The notes under the pieces are model-generated. The model had not been told where the DNA came from. It saw nothing but the letters and a program-made list of their open reading frames with translations, and made no database searches. A stretch of 32,822 nt of DNA from Bacteroidota bacterium (GTDB lineage: Bacteria > Bacteroidota > Bacteroidia > Flavobacteriales_F > PHOS-HE28): contig JAFDZF010000024.1 in assembly GCA_018267055.1 (NCBI GenBank), positions 1 to 32,822 on the forward strand, written 5' to 3'. Each line of letters starts with the position of its first letter. Within the stretch, counting starts at the first letter, position 1. The translations under genes and the position numbers were made by a program. Shown here one piece after another: positions 20,124-31,787 of the stretch.

Positions 20124-21575
20124 ATGAAGCGGCTGCACCGTCTCATCATCGGGGTCTACTGGGGGCCGTTGCTGGTCACCTTCATCATCGTGCTCTTCCT
20201 CTTCAGCATGCAATGGCTGTGGAAGTGGGTGGACGAGCTGATGGGCAAGGGCCTGCCCTGGGACGTGCTGGTGCGGCTGATCGCCTACGCCACCTCGGCC
20301 TTCGTGCCCGCCGTGCTGCCGCTGGCGGTGCTGCTCTCGTCCATCATGACCATGGGCGGGCTGGGCGAGCGCTCGGAGCTCACCCCCATGCGCTCGGCGG
20401 GCCTGGGCCTGTTCAAGATCCTGATGCCGCTGATCGTGTTCGTGCTCGGCCTGGCCGCCTTCTCGTTCTACTTCAGCAACAATGTGCTGCCCCTGGCGAA
20501 CCTGCGCTTCCAGAGCCTGCTGTGGGACGTGACCAAGACCAAGCCCGCCCTGAACCTGAAGCCCGGTGTGTTCTTCAACGGGTTGGACGGATTCAGCATC
20601 CGCGTGAAGGGCAAGGACGACGCCACGGGCCAGCTGGAGGACGTGCTGATCTACGACCACCGCCAACCCTTCCAGGCCAACCGCACGGTGGTGCGCGCCG
20701 CCCGGGGCCACATGCGCCGCAGCACCGACGGGCATTACCTGGTGCTGATCCTGGAGGACGGGCGCATCTATGACGATCAGGACAAGAGCACCTCCGGCCT
20801 GCGCGGCAACAACCCGCTGCTGCGCGGCCGCTTCGCCCGCGACGAGATCCGCCTGGACCTCACCGGACTGGGCCTGAAGCGCACCAACGAGGACCTCTTC
20901 AAGGACCATTACAAGATGCTCACGCTGGGCCAGCTGGGCTATGCCGAGGACAGCCTGCAGCGCAAGCTCGACCAGCGCATCAACGAGCAGGACCATTACC
21001 TCCGCAACGGCCTCTATGTGACCCGCGACAGCGTGCGGGCGGCCGAGGACGGCCCCTTCAGCGACATGGCCAGCTTCCGCAAGGGCCTGACGGCGGACGA
21101 GCGCAACAACTACTACGCGACGGCCACGTCCATGGTGCGCAACACCATCAACTTCATCGACCGGGTGACGGCCGAGCGCCAGGAGCGGCTGCAGCAGATC
21201 TCGAAGTTCCAGGTGGAGTGGCACCGCAAGCTGATGCTGGCCTTCGCCTGCGTCATCTTCTTCTTCATCGGCGCGCCGCTGGGGGCCATCGTGCGCAAGG
21301 GCGGCATGGGCCTGCCCACGGTGATCGCGATCGTGTTCTTCCTGGTGTTCCACATCCTCTCCTACTCCACCGAGCAGATCGTGAAAGCGGGCACGCTCTC
21401 CGCCTGGCCCGGCATGTGGATCAGCAGCATGGTGCTGCTGCCCATCGGCATCTTCATCACCTGGAAGGCCGCCACCGACAGCCCGCTGTTCGACCGCGAT
21501 GCGTATGATCGCGTCTGGTACCGCATCCGGGACCGTTTCCGCCGACGCCATGCGCATCCTCCAACTGTGCCATAA
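20124..21575 (+). CDS. LptF/LptG family permease (LPS export)
   Basis: A 483-residue YjgP/YjgQ-family inner-membrane protein, a subunit of the LptBFG transporter that lifts LPS out of the inner membrane. Three N-terminal helices (about 10-30, 50-72, 95-118) are seen, with the conserved ERSELTPMRSAG segment that docks to the LptB ATPase. A large periplasmic beta-jellyroll region follows (about 130-375, with a helical insert KDHYKMLTLGQLGYAEDSLQRKLDQR), then three C-terminal helices with the IGAPLGAIVRKGGMGLPTVIAIVFFL block. In Bacteroidota the family is longer than in Proteobacteria, as here. The ATG at 20124 gives a normal start (MKRLHRLIIGVYWGPLLVTF). It overlaps the following glycosyltransferase gene by 26 bases. 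Confidence 0.92.
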   Translation: MKRLHRLIIGVYWGPLLVTFIIVLFLFSMQWLWKWVDELMGKGLPWDVLVRLIAYATSAFVPAVLPLAVLLSSIMTMGGLGERSELTPMRSAGLGLFKILMPLIVFVLGLAAFSFYFSNNVLPLANLRFQSLLWDVTKTKPALNLKPGVFFNGLDGFSIRVKGKDDATGQLEDVLIYDHRQPFQANRTVVRAARGHMRRSTDGHYLVLILEDGRIYDDQDKSTSGLRGNNPLLRGRFARDEIRLDLTGLGLKRTNEDLFKDHYKMLTLGQLGYAEDSLQRKLDQRINEQDHYLRNGLYVTRDSVRAAEDGPFSDMASFRKGLTADERNNYYATATSMVRNTINFIDRVTAERQERLQQISKFQVEWHRKLMLAFACVIFFFIGAPLGAIVRKGGMGLPTVIAIVFFLVFHILSYSTEQIVKAGTLSAWPGMWISSMVLLPIGIFITWKAATDSPLFDRDAYDRVWYRIRDRFRRRHAHPPTVP

Positions 21576-22749
21576 GCCTCCGTTCCCCCCGATCGACGGG
21601 GGCACCAAGGCCATGCACAACGTGACGCTCGGCCTGCTGGAGGCCGGCCACGAGGTGAAGGTGCTCTGCCTCAGCACGCCGAAGCATCCCCTGGACCCCG
21701 CCACCCTGCCCAAGGCCTACCGCGAGCGCACGGGGATCGAGGGCGTCTTCGTGGACACCTCGCTGAACATCGTGGACGCCTTCACCGACCTGGTGACGGC
21801 GGACAACTACAACATCAGCCGCTTCTTCTCGCCGGACATGGACATCCGGCTGATCCAACTGCTCTCGCAACGGACGTTCGACATCGTGCAGCTGGAGAGC
21901 CTGTTCATGACGCCCTACATCCCCACGATCCGCCGCTACAGCCGCGCGCGCATCGTGCTGCGCTCGCACAACCTCGAGCACGTGATCCAGGAGCGCATCG
22001 CCCGCGGGGAGAAGAACATCCTGAAGAAGCCCTACCGCCGCTTCCTGGCGAAGCAGTTGAAGGCCTATGAGCATGCCGTGCTCGCCCGCGTGGACGGCGT
22101 GGCGGCGATCACCCCGGCCGATGCCGCGCACCTCGCCGACCACCACGGCAAGCTGCCCATCGCGACGGTGCCCTTCGCCGTGGACCCGGCCGATTATGCC
22201 GCCGAGCAGCCCGACGGTCCGCCGGTGTTCTTCCACCTGGGCAGCATGGACTGGCTGCCCAACGAGGAGGGCGTGCGCTGGCTGCTGGGCGCGGTATGGC
22301 CGCGGGTGCAGCGGAAGCACCCGGACGCCGAGCTGCACCTGGCCGGCAACCGCATGCCGAAGGACCTGCTGAAGGCGCGGCTCCCCGGCGTCACCATCAC
22401 CGGCCGCGTGCCCGACGCGGAGGCCTACATGGCGAAGCGCCACGTGATGCTGGTGCCGTTGCTCAGCGCCGGGGGCATGCGCGTGAAGATCATCGAGGGC
22501 ATGGCCCTGGGCAAATGCGTCATCAGCACGCCCATCGGCGCCGAGGGCATCGCCTGCACGGACGGCGAGGACATCCTCATCGCCCGCACCGCCACCGACT
22601 TCGTGGAGCGCATGGGCCGGGTCATCGGCGACCCCGCGCTGGCGGGCCGCATCGGCACCCGCGCGCGCGCGCTGATCGGCCGCCGCTACACCAACGAACG
22701 GGTGGTGAAGGAGCTGACCGCCTTCTACCAGGGGCTGCTGAAGGCATGA
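21550..22749 (+). CDS. GT4-family glycosyltransferase
   Basis: A 399-residue GT-B fold enzyme. The N-terminal domain opens [25 protein letters not shown], the sugar-acceptor side with a glycine-rich loop (17-18). The middle has [15 protein letters not shown]. The C-terminal nucleotide-sugar domain has [42 protein letters not shown], and the [25 protein letters not shown] block with the donor-binding Glu316. Donor and acceptor cannot be told. It overlaps the LptF/LptG gene by 26 bases, and its stop overlaps the next gene's start as ATGA. This coupling points to work on the cell envelope, such as LPS or exopolysaccharide. Confidence 0.92.
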   Translation: MRILQLCHKPPFPPIDGGTKAMHNVTLGLLEAGHEVKVLCLSTPKHPLDPATLPKAYRERTGIEGVFVDTSLNIVDAFTDLVTADNYNISRFFSPDMDIRLIQLLSQRTFDIVQLESLFMTPYIPTIRRYSRARIVLRSHNLEHVIQERIARGEKNILKKPYRRFLAKQLKAYEHAVLARVDGVAAITPADAAHLADHHGKLPIATVPFAVDPADYAAEQPDGPPVFFHLGSMDWLPNEEGVRWLLGAVWPRVQRKHPDAELHLAGNRMPKDLLKARLPGVTITGRVPDAEAYMAKRHVMLVPLLSAGGMRVKIIEGMALGKCVISTPIGAEGIACTDGEDILIARTATDFVERMGRVIGDPALAGRIGTRARALIGRRYTNERVVKELTAFYQGLLKA

Positions 22750-23939
22750 AGCTGCTGGTGGTCCTCTCCCGCGTGCCCTACCCCCTGGAGAAGGGCGACA
22801 AGCTGCGCGCCTACCACCTGGTGACGCGTCTGGCGAAGCGCCACGAGGTGTACCTCTTCTGCCTGAGCGACCAGCGCAGCGACCCCGAGGCCATCGCGCA
22901 CCTGCGCTCGCTCTGCGCGCACCTGGCCGTGGTGCACATCCCGCGCTGGCGGATCCTGCTGCGCATGCTCGCGGCCGTGTTCTCGCGCCTCCCCTTCCAG
23001 GTGACCTACTTCCACCACCGCCGGGCCCAGCAGGCCATCGACCGGGTGATCGCGGAGTTCCGGCCCGACCACGTGCTCTGCCAGCTGGTGCGCACCACCG
23101 AGTACGTGCGCCACAACTACGCCCTGCCGAAGACGCTGGACTACATGGACACGCTGAGCAAGGGGATGGAGCGCCGGACGGAGAACACGCCCTTCTACCT
23201 GCGCCCGCTGTTCCGCGCCGAGACGCGCCGCCTGATCCGCTACGAGAACCTGATGCTCGACCTCTTCGACCATCACGTGATCATCAGCGCCCAGGACCGC
23301 GACCTGCTCTACCACCCCCGGCGCGACGAGGTGGCGGTGATCCCCAACGGCGTGGACACCGACTTCTTCACCCCGCGGCCGGGCACCAAGCGGTTCGACC
23401 TGCTGTTCACGGGCAACATGAACTACCCGCCCAACATCGACAGCGTGCTGTACCTGGTGCACAAGGTGCTGCCGCTGGTGCGCAAGGAGCGGCCGTCGAC
23501 CAGCCTGCTGATCTCGGGCGTGGACCCCGGGCAGCGCGTGCGCGACCTGGCCCTGCGCGACCCGGCGATCCAAGTGAGCGGCTGGGTGAAGGACATCCGC
23601 GACTCGTACGCCTCGGCCCACGTGTTCGCCGCCCCGATGCAGATCGGCACCGGCCTGCAGAACAAGCTGCTGGAGGCCATGGCCATGCGCATGCCGTGCG
23701 TGACCTCGGCCCTGGCCAACAATGCCGTAGGCGCCGTGCCCGGCCATTCCGTGCTGATCGGGCGGACGCCCGAGGAGTACGCCGCGCACATCCTGCGGCT
23801 GCTGAGCGACGCCACCGAGCGGGAGCGCCTGGCCGAGGGAGGATACCGCTTCGTCCGCGGGGCCTTCGACTGGTCGCGGGCCGCCGAGCGCATGGACGCC
23901 CTGATCAGCTCCTCGACGGGGCCCACGCCCACGGCGTAA
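22746..23939 (+). CDS. GT4-family glycosyltransferase (TIGR03087-like)
   Basis: A 397-residue GT-B enzyme. Its opening [40 protein letters not shown] closely resembles the TIGR03087 group, named for its link to exosortase/PEP-CTERM loci in Proteobacteria; no exosortase is seen here. The C-terminal domain has [78 protein letters not shown] with the donor-binding Glu310. It shares its layout with the preceding gene, and both may come from an old duplication. Translation is coupled through an ATGA overlap. A TAATTTCG box over its stop codon (23937-23944) may start ribBA transcription. Confidence 0.92.
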   Translation: MKLLVVLSRVPYPLEKGDKLRAYHLVTRLAKRHEVYLFCLSDQRSDPEAIAHLRSLCAHLAVVHIPRWRILLRMLAAVFSRLPFQVTYFHHRRAQQAIDRVIAEFRPDHVLCQLVRTTEYVRHNYALPKTLDYMDTLSKGMERRTENTPFYLRPLFRAETRRLIRYENLMLDLFDHHVIISAQDRDLLYHPRRDEVAVIPNGVDTDFFTPRPGTKRFDLLFTGNMNYPPNIDSVLYLVHKVLPLVRKERPSTSLLISGVDPGQRVRDLALRDPAIQVSGWVKDIRDSYASAHVFAAPMQIGTGLQNKLLEAMAMRMPCVTSALANNAVGAVPGHSVLIGRTPEEYAAHILRLLSDATERERLAEGGYRFVRGAFDWSRAAERMDALISSSTGPTPTA

Positions 23940-23980
23940 TTTCGCGCCACGCCCGCTCCGGCCCCAGCCGAGGGCGACCC

Positions 23981-25204
23981 ATGAACGACCGAACGACGTT
24001 CGACAGCATCGAAAGCGCCATCGCGGACATCCGCGCCGGCAAACTGGTGATCGTGGTGGACGATGAGGACCGCGAGAACGAGGGCGACTTCATCACCGCC
24101 GCCCGCAATGCCACCCCTGAGGTGGTCAACTTCATGGCCACCCACGGGCGCGGCCTGATGTGCGCCCCGCTCACCGAGCAGCGCTGCAAGGAGCTGGGGC
24201 TGGACCTGATGGTGCAGGACAATACCGCGGTGCACGAGACGCCCTTCACGGTGAGCATCGACCTGCGGGGCCACGGCACCACCACCGGCATCAGCGCCAG
24301 CGACCGCAGCAAGACCATCCTCTCGCTGATCGACCCCGCCACCAGGCCGTCCGACCTGGGCCGGCCCGGGCACATCTTCCCGCTGAAGGCCCGCGACGGC
24401 GGCGTGCTGCGCCGCACCGGCCACACCGAGGCCACGGTGGACCTGGCCCGCCTCGCCGGCTTCGAGCCCGTGGGCGTCCTGATCGAGATCCTCAACGAGG
24501 ACGGCACGATGGCGCGCCTGCCGCAGCTCCGCGAGGTGGCCAGGCGCTTCGACCTGAAGCTGATCAGCATCGAGGACCTGGTGGCCTACCGCATGCGCAC
24601 CGAGCGCTCGGTGGAGCGCGTGGTGGACGTGAAGCTCCCCACCCGCCACGGCGATTTCGACCTCTACGCCTACCGCCAGATCGACACCGGCGAAGAGCAC
24701 CTCGCCCTGGTGAAGGGCACCTGGACCAAGGACGAGCCCGTGCTGGTGCGCGTGCACAGCAGCTGCGTCACCGGCGACATCTTCGGCAGCTGCCGCTGCG
24801 ACTGCGGCCCCCAGCTGCACCGCGCCATGGAGATGGTGGAGCGCGAAGGCAAGGGCGTCATCGTGTACATGCAGCAGGAAGGCCGCGGCATCGGCCTCCT
24901 CAACAAGCTGCGCGCGTACAAGCTGCAGGAAGAAGGCGCGGACACCGTGGAGGCGAACACGATGCTGGGCTTCGACATGGACCCGCGCGACTACGGCGTG
25001 GGCGCCCAGATCCTCCACGACCTCGGCGTGCGCCGCATGCGGCTGATGACCAACAACCCCCGCAAGCGCACCGGCCTCGTGGGCTACGGCCTGGAGATCA
25101 CCGAGAACGTGCCCATCGAGATCGCGCCCAACGTGCACAACCGCAGCTACCTGCTGACGAAGAAGCTCAAGATGGGCCACCACCTCGACCTGGGCGGCGA
25201 GTAG
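23981..25204 (+). CDS. ribBA: Bifunctional riboflavin enzyme RibBA
   Basis: A 407-residue fusion. The N-terminal RibB half (about 1-205) makes 3,4-dihydroxy-2-butanone 4-phosphate from ribulose 5-phosphate; seen are [11 protein letters not shown] (27-37), [48 protein letters not shown]. The C-terminal RibA half is GTP cyclohydrolase II, with the zinc ligands Cys262, Cys273 and Cys275 in [18 protein letters not shown], then [20 protein letters not shown] and [10 protein letters not shown]. Both active sites look complete, so it should feed both branches of riboflavin synthesis. The ATG at 23981 gives the usual start; the upstream frame reads through the glycosyltransferase. It has a possible -7 box at 23937-23944 and ends 4 bases from the converging TamB gene. 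Confidence 0.96.
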   Translation: MNDRTTFDSIESAIADIRAGKLVIVVDDEDRENEGDFITAARNATPEVVNFMATHGRGLMCAPLTEQRCKELGLDLMVQDNTAVHETPFTVSIDLRGHGTTTGISASDRSKTILSLIDPATRPSDLGRPGHIFPLKARDGGVLRRTGHTEATVDLARLAGFEPVGVLIEILNEDGTMARLPQLREVARRFDLKLISIEDLVAYRMRTERSVERVVDVKLPTRHGDFDLYAYRQIDTGEEHLALVKGTWTKDEPVLVRVHSSCVTGDIFGSCRCDCGPQLHRAMEMVEREGKGVIVYMQQEGRGIGLLNKLRAYKLQEEGADTVEANTMLGFDMDPRDYGVGAQILHDLGVRRMRLMTNNPRKRTGLVGYGLEITENVPIEIAPNVHNRSYLLTKKLKMGHHLDLGGE

Positions 25205-25208
25205 GCGC

Positions 25209-28200
25209 TCACTCCACCGGCTTCTTGTTCCCCTTCTTGCGGAAGACGTTCGCGAACTTCACCAGGAACTCGCGGAACGTGTCGAACTCCTCGCGGTAGG
25301 CCAGGCCGGCGCCCTGCGTGGTGGGCGCCTGGTCCACCTGGTTCAGGTTGCGGTCGTTGCTCTGGCTGAACGCCTTGAAGCGCAGCTTCCCGTCCTGCGT
25401 CAGCATGTATTCCGCGGAGAAGTCGCCGATGAGGTTGTTGCCCTGCTGGGTGCCGCCGGAGCCGTAGGAGACGCCCACGTTGGAGGTGAGCTGCAGCCGG
25501 TCGTTGAAGATCTGCGTGCTCACCGCCACCTCCACCTCGTCCTGCGTGATGGCGTCGCCGGTGCGCCAGTTCACGCCCAGGTCGAAGTCCTTGCTCACCC
25601 CGCTCAGGAAATTGCTCAGCTGGTTGCTCAGCAGCTCGGTGCCGGTGGTGGCGCTGCCCGCCCCCAGGTCGCTCGTGTTCTGCGCGTCGGTGGGCAGGAA
25701 GCGGTTGAGCACGATGAGCGAGAACACCTGCTTGTTCAGGTCGTCGGCGTTCGCCAGCGCGCTGTTCACCTGCGTGCGCACGCCCTCGTCCACCGTCGGG
25801 AGCCGCACCTCGAACCCGATGTCGGGGTTCATCAGCTTCTGGGAAAGGTGCATCAGCACCTCCACCGGCACCCGCTTCTTGTAGGCCTCCGTGCGCAGTG
25901 CCGCCGGCATCACGTCGTACAGCCCGGCGCGCAGGCGGTACACCGCATCGATGTTGACGGTGGCGTCGAACGGGTCGCCGTACCAGGTGATGTGCCCCCC
26001 GGGCTCCACGCCGAAGCGCTTGTTCACCAGGTTCCGCAGGGTGAAGAGGTAGTCGCCCTCGGTGATCTCCACGTCGCCCTTCATGCTGAAGTCGCCGGCC
26101 GGCGTCACCGTCATCGCGATGTTGCCGCGCCCGCTGCCGCGCATGATGTCGCCCACGATCGGATCGAAGATGAGCTCGAAGCGCGCGTCCGGCGTCACCT
26201 CCACGTTCATGTCCAGCCGGACGCCGCTCAGGTCCACCTCCTCTTCCAGCGAATCGGCGATGGTGCCCGCTGCCACGAACCGGACGAACGAGATGCCCCC
26301 CACGTCCTTGCTCGCCCCCAGTGGGAAGTGGATGTCCGTGCCCGCCGCCGTGCGTGCGTCCACCACCACTTCCAGGTTGTCGGCGTAGCCGCTCACGCTC
26401 AGATCGCCCGTGGCGTAGGCCTGGCCGTAGTACAGCTCGTTGTTGCCGGCATCGGTGTCGAGGACCATCATCTGGTCCATCGTCATGCTCACATCGAAGT
26501 TCCAGTCCCGGAGGCCGTGGTGGATGATGGTACCGACCGCCGTGGCCGTATGGCCCTCCTCGTCGTGCAGCTTCACCAGGTCCAGCGCGAACATGTCCGG
26601 CTCGATGGTCACCCGGTGGGTGAAGCTGTAGAAGGTGTTCAGGTAGGTGACGCGCAGCCCCGCGTCCTCCATCAGCGCCGTGCCGCGGATGTCGGGCCTT
26701 GCCAGCTTGCCGGTGACGTCGATGGTGCCGGTGACCGTGCCCTGGAGGTCGCTGATGGCCGACGGCAGGTAGGGGTCCAGGAAGCGGAGGTCGAAATGGT
26801 CCAGGGTCAGGTCCACGTCCAGCTCCTGCTCCTTGCCCGGCGCCAGCTTGCCCGCGAACTGCAGGGCCTGCACCGTGTCGCGCTTCAGCAGGCCGTTCAG
26901 GTCGATGGCGTCGTCCGCATCGTTGTAGGAAGCCGCGAAGCGCAGGTCGCCCACGGGGTGGTCCTCGATCGCCAGGCTGTCGATGCAGAGGTAGCTGAGC
27001 AGGTACGGCGTGCGGTACAGGTCGAAGAGGCGGCCGTCCCCGCTGAGCTGTCCCTTCACCGCGGGGCCTTCATACAAAGGGCGCAGGTTCTCCAGCTGCA
27101 CGTCCAGCAGGTCGAAGGACAGGGCGTACGTGGGGTCGTACCCCACTGCGCCGCCCAGCCGCACCACCTGTCCCGCGTTCGTCATCTCCAGCGTGTCCAC
27201 GCGGATGGTGGTGCTGTCCACCTGGATGTGCGCGGTGCGCGCGTTGGTCCACTCCCCGCGGTTGAAGAAGAGCGTGCTCGGCTCCAGGTCGATCGCCAGC
27301 GAGCGCGGCCCCTTCACCTGGGCATCCACGTTGAGCTCGCCCTTGGTATCGCCCTTGCTGCCCGACCATCCCGCGCGCAGCTCCACCTCGTCCTGATAGG
27401 CCTTACCGGTGAGGTCGACGCCGTTCAGGTAGGTGCTGTCCTTCAGCATCTGGCGCGCGCCCTGCAGGCTGAAGCTGAGGATCTCCATGGTCTTGTCCAC
27501 GGCGATCGTCAGCGAGTCGCCGTACAGGCCGCCGTAGGCCACGCGGGGGATCTCCGCGTTGAGCCCCAGGTCGAACGTCCGGCTGTCGAAGGACCCGGTG
27601 AAATGCGCGCCGCTGTCGAGCTTCAGGCCGGGCACCACGAGGTCGAGCACGGGCTGCGCGTCCTTCACGGTGGCGTCGAAGGTGAAGCGCTGCGGCTCCT
27701 GTTCGTAGCTCACCTGCTCCTCCAGTGCGGGGAACACGCTGAAGAGCACGCTCTGCACCGCCTCGGGCAGGCGCGTGGGGTAGAACTCGCCCTCCACCCG
27801 CGCGTCGGCGAGGTCGCTCCGGAGCTCGAGCTGCGGCACGCCCCGCTCGTGCCAGGCGCGCAGCGATACGTCGCCGATGGCCAGGTCCAGTGAATCCTGG
27901 CAGTAGGTCACGCCCTGCAGCAGCACGGCGCCCTGGAGGCTGTCCGGCGAGAGCTCGCCCTGCGCCCGCACCTGCATCACCACGTCGCTGTAGCCCGTGC
28001 CGCCGATGAGGCCGAGGGCGCGCGCATCGAGCCGCTGCACGTCGGCGGTGAAGTCCACCACCGGCCAGCGGCCGCGCAGGTCGGCCAGGCCGTCGAAGTG
28101 GAGCTTCAGCTTCGGGTCGTCGCAGTCGAGCTCGCCGTTGAACAGGTCCTTCTCCAGCTTGCCGTTGAGCGTGATGCCCCCGATGCTGAACTGCGCCAGG

Positions 28201-29621
28201 TCCAGCCGGGACACGCCCCCCTCAATCGCGGCCTCCAACGAGCCCACGTCGCGGCCCTTCGCGGCCACCCGGGCGTCGCAGGCGATGAGCCCCACGGCGG
28301 TGGTACCCACCACGCGGCCCAGGTCGAAGCCCTCCGTGGCCAACCGCCCGCGGAGCTCGAACACGCCCGACGTGGTGTCCTTCTCATAGGTGATGTCCGT
28401 CCGCAGCGCACCGGCGGCCGTGGAGGCCCGGCCGTAAGTGGTGAAGGCGTTGATGAAGCCCGTGAAGTTCCCGGAGAAGTCCACGGCCCCCAGGCGCTGC
28501 ACCTCCACCGGCAGCTGCAGGGTGCCCTTTTCCATGAAGGGCGGCACCGGCAGGCCGGCCAGGTCCTCGGGGTCGGTGGCGAACGTCCTCACGTCGATCA
28601 CCATGAAGGTGTTGGGCACGTCGGGCAGGCCGCTCAGCTCCGCGTCGCCGCGGAAGACCGAGCGCTCGCCGAACCGGATCTCCATGTTGCGTCCCTTGAG
28701 TTCGTTCACGGTACCCCGCACCGAGCCGCTCAGCCCGATGGGCAGGTCGACGCCTTGCAGGTCCGGCGCGAAGAGCGCCACGTCCGCGAACTGCAGCCGC
28801 GAGCTGTCCAGATCGGCCTGCAGGAAGACCCGCGTGGTGAACTCGCTGAAATCGCCGAAGCTCTCCGTGCGCAGGTCGAGGTCGCCGCGCAGGTCGGTGC
28901 CGATCGCGCCCTCGTGCTGCGGGCCGGTGGCCAGCTCCAGCCCCTGGATGCGGATGCCCCGGGGGCACACGCGGGCGGCACCGGCCAGCTGCCGCAGGCG
29001 CAACCCGCTGCGCTCGTCCAGCGCCAGGCTGTCGAACCGGAAGAGGATCGAGTCGCCCGCTACCTGCAGTTCCCGCCCCAGGATCCGTGCGTCCGGCACG
29101 TCCACGTGGTCGAAGTCCACCCCGAACGGCAAGGGGGCCACGTTGGCATCGTGGTAGCTGAAGTGCAGGCGACGGATGTCCACCTTCCCGCACTGGATGC
29201 GCCACCCGGCCCCGCTGGAGGTGGTGTCGCCGCTGGACAGCTTGTCCAACAAGGTGGTGAGGTTGCTGTGCACCTCGCCTTCCGCCTTGGCCAGGGCGAA
29301 CCGGGCGCCGTGGAGCTCCAGGCGGCGCACCTTGATGAGGTGGGCGGCCGTGTTCAGCCGCAGCCCCCGGACCCACAGCTCCTCCGCGGCGATCAGGGTG
29401 TCGCCGGACAGGTCGGCGATGTACACCCCGTGCAGCCGGTTGGGCCCGAAGGGGCGCAGCTCCACGCGGTCGATGCGGATGGTGGTGCCCAGGTCCTTGC
29501 TGAGGCGCTCGCTCAGCAGGTGCGCGATCCAGGTCTGCACCACCGGATAGAGCAGCAGCACCGTGATGACCACCAGCAGGAAGAGGAGGCTCCCCAGGAC
29601 CCACAGGACCCTGCGCACCAC
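25209..29621 (-). CDS. TamB-domain inner-membrane protein
   Basis: A 1470-residue protein with a single N-terminal helix (about residues 4-28, LWVLGSLLFLLVVITVLLLYPVV) and then a very long, beta-rich periplasmic body made of AsmA-like repeats, ending in the TamB (DUF490) domain. The end has the usual marks: GDVEITEGDYLFTLRNLVNKRFGVEPGGHITWYGDPFDATVNIDAVYRL, FSLIVLNRFLP, NQLSNFLSGVSKDFDLGVNWRTGD. Such proteins form hydrophobic grooves that carry phospholipids to the outer membrane or help barrel assembly. The start is GTG at 29621 (MVRRVLWVLG); no ATG lies in frame before the upstream stop. It is divergent from tsaD across about 117 bases. No TamA-like partner is in the window. Confidence 0.93.
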   Translation of the reverse strand: MVRRVLWVLGSLLFLLVVITVLLLYPVVQTWIAHLLSERLSKDLGTTIRIDRVELRPFGPNRLHGVYIADLSGDTLIAAEELWVRGLRLNTAAHLIKVRRLELHGARFALAKAEGEVHSNLTTLLDKLSSGDTTSSGAGWRIQCGKVDIRRLHFSYHDANVAPLPFGVDFDHVDVPDARILGRELQVAGDSILFRFDSLALDERSGLRLRQLAGAARVCPRGIRIQGLELATGPQHEGAIGTDLRGDLDLRTESFGDFSEFTTRVFLQADLDSSRLQFADVALFAPDLQGVDLPIGLSGSVRGTVNELKGRNMEIRFGERSVFRGDAELSGLPDVPNTFMVIDVRTFATDPEDLAGLPVPPFMEKGTLQLPVEVQRLGAVDFSGNFTGFINAFTTYGRASTAAGALRTDITYEKDTTSGVFELRGRLATEGFDLGRVVGTTAVGLIACDARVAAKGRDVGSLEAAIEGGVSRLDLAQFSIGGITLNGKLEKDLFNGELDCDDPKLKLHFDGLADLRGRWPVVDFTADVQRLDARALGLIGGTGYSDVVMQVRAQGELSPDSLQGAVLLQGVTYCQDSLDLAIGDVSLRAWHERGVPQLELRSDLADARVEGEFYPTRLPEAVQSVLFSVFPALEEQVSYEQEPQRFTFDATVKDAQPVLDLVVPGLKLDSGAHFTGSFDSRTFDLGLNAEIPRVAYGGLYGDSLTIAVDKTMEILSFSLQGARQMLKDSTYLNGVDLTGKAYQDEVELRAGWSGSKGDTKGELNVDAQVKGPRSLAIDLEPSTLFFNRGEWTNARTAHIQVDSTTIRVDTLEMTNAGQVVRLGGAVGYDPTYALSFDLLDVQLENLRPLYEGPAVKGQLSGDGRLFDLYRTPYLLSYLCIDSLAIEDHPVGDLRFAASYNDADDAIDLNGLLKRDTVQALQFAGKLAPGKEQELDVDLTLDHFDLRFLDPYLPSAISDLQGTVTGTIDVTGKLARPDIRGTALMEDAGLRVTYLNTFYSFTHRVTIEPDMFALDLVKLHDEEGHTATAVGTIIHHGLRDWNFDVSMTMDQMMVLDTDAGNNELYYGQAYATGDLSVSGYADNLEVVVDARTAAGTDIHFPLGASKDVGGISFVRFVAAGTIADSLEEEVDLSGVRLDMNVEVTPDARFELIFDPIVGDIMRGSGRGNIAMTVTPAGDFSMKGDVEITEGDYLFTLRNLVNKRFGVEPGGHITWYGDPFDATVNIDAVYRLRAGLYDVMPAALRTEAYKKRVPVEVLMHLSQKLMNPDIGFEVRLPTVDEGVRTQVNSALANADDLNKQVFSLIVLNRFLPTDAQNTSDLGAGSATTGTELLSNQLSNFLSGVSKDFDLGVNWRTGDAITQDEVEVAVSTQIFNDRLQLTSNVGVSYGSGGTQQGNNLIGDFSAEYMLTQDGKLRFKAFSQSNDRNLNQVDQAPTTQGAGLAYREEFDTFREFLVKFANVFRKKGNKKPVE

Positions 29622-29738
29622 GCGCCAAACGCGCCGCCGTATGCCGTTCCCTTGCGCCAGGTCTGCTTAGTTTCGGACCCTCGCCATGCAAGCAACGGGC
29701 CTGAACGGCCCGAAATTACCGTGCTTGCGGCCTTCGCC

Positions 29739-30752
<1,014 letters not shown>

Positions 30753-30810
30753 CTCGTCGCCCCGCCTTCCGCCCTCGTCAGGCCGGAATGCACGCCGTTG
30801 CACCACAGGC

Positions 30811-30818
30811 TACATTTG
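30811..30818 (+). promoter_or_regulatory. -7 promoter box of the TPR gene
   Basis: TACATTTG, an exact TAnnTTTG match, 7 bases before the ATG at 30826, so the leader is very short or absent. No TTG lies at the -33 distance. Confidence 0.6.
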
Positions 30819-30825
30819 CGGACCG

Positions 30826-31770
30826 ATGAAGGGAGCGGAACGGTCGATCCTGATGGTGTTGGTGGTGCTGTGCGTCCGCGCCCATGGCCAGGACACCGCG
30901 CGCCTGATCGCCCAGGGCGACAGCCTGCTGGCCGCCGAACGGCCGCAGAAGGCGCTGGAGAAGTTCAATGCCGCCGTGCAGCTCGCCCCTACGGCCACGA
31001 GCTATTCCGCCCGCGCCCGCGCCTGGTCGTACATGGACCGCATGGACCGGTACCTGATGGACGTGGACAAGGCGCTGAAGCTCGACAGCCTGCACATCGA
31101 GGCGAACTACCAGCGCGCGGTCTATGCCCTCCGCGGGGAGGACCGCTCCCTGGCCGAACGCCTGGCGACCCGGGCGCTGGACCATGGTGCACAGGACCCG
31201 CTGCGCCGCCAGCTCCTGGTGCTCCGCGGAGAGGCCCGGGCCGAGCTGAAGAAGGACCTGCCCGCCATCAACGACCTCCAACAGGGGCTCGGCGACCGTA
31301 CCGATGACCTGCCCGCGCTGAAGATCCTGGCCCGCCTCTATGACGCCACGGGCGAGCATGCGCTCAGCCTGGCCACCTTGGAGAAGCTGTGCACCCTGGA
31401 GCCCGGCGACATCGGCAACTGGACCAACCGCGGCTATGAGCTCACCGAGCTGGGGCGCTACGACGAGGCCCTGGACATCTACGCGAAGGCCCTCCAGCTG
31501 GACAAGGACGAGCCCACCGCCCTGAGCAACCGGGCCTATACCCTGCTGAAGCTGGGCCGCGATGCCGAAGCCTTGACGGACGTGGAGCGCAGCCTGCGGG
31601 CCTACCCCGCCAATCCGTTCGCGCTGCGCACCCGGGCGCTCCTGCGGCTGCGCAAGGGGGACCGCGAAAAGGCCTGCGACGACCTCTCGCTCGCGAAGAT
31701 CCTGGGTGAGGTCCCCGACGTGGACGCCCTGATCAAGGAGCACTGCAACGGCGGCACGCCCAAGCACTGA
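30826..31770 (+). CDS. Secreted tetratricopeptide-repeat protein
   Basis: A 314-residue protein. Residues 1-21 (MKGAERSILMVLVVLCVRAHG) are a signal peptide. The rest is a run of TPR-like helix pairs, clearest at ARLIAQGDSLLAAERPQKALEKFNAAVQLAPTA, WTNRGYELTELGRYDEALDIYAKALQLDKDEPTALSNRAYTLLKLGRDAEALTDVERSLRAYPANPFALRTRALLRLRKGDREKACDDL. Such repeats bind proteins or peptides in the periplasm. Pairs of repeats at both ends are regular; the middle is less so. It has its own -7 box at 30811-30818. It ends 17 bases from the convergent T9SS protein gene, with a small hairpin between them (31781-31786 with 31792-31797). Partner unknown. Confidence 0.9.
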   Translation: MKGAERSILMVLVVLCVRAHGQDTARLIAQGDSLLAAERPQKALEKFNAAVQLAPTATSYSARARAWSYMDRMDRYLMDVDKALKLDSLHIEANYQRAVYALRGEDRSLAERLATRALDHGAQDPLRRQLLVLRGEARAELKKDLPAINDLQQGLGDRTDDLPALKILARLYDATGEHALSLATLEKLCTLEPGDIGNWTNRGYELTELGRYDEALDIYAKALQLDKDEPTALSNRAYTLLKLGRDAEALTDVERSLRAYPANPFALRTRALLRLRKGDREKACDDLSLAKILGEVPDVDALIKEHCNGGTPKH

Positions 31771-31787
31771 GCGTCAGCGCCGTCCGA

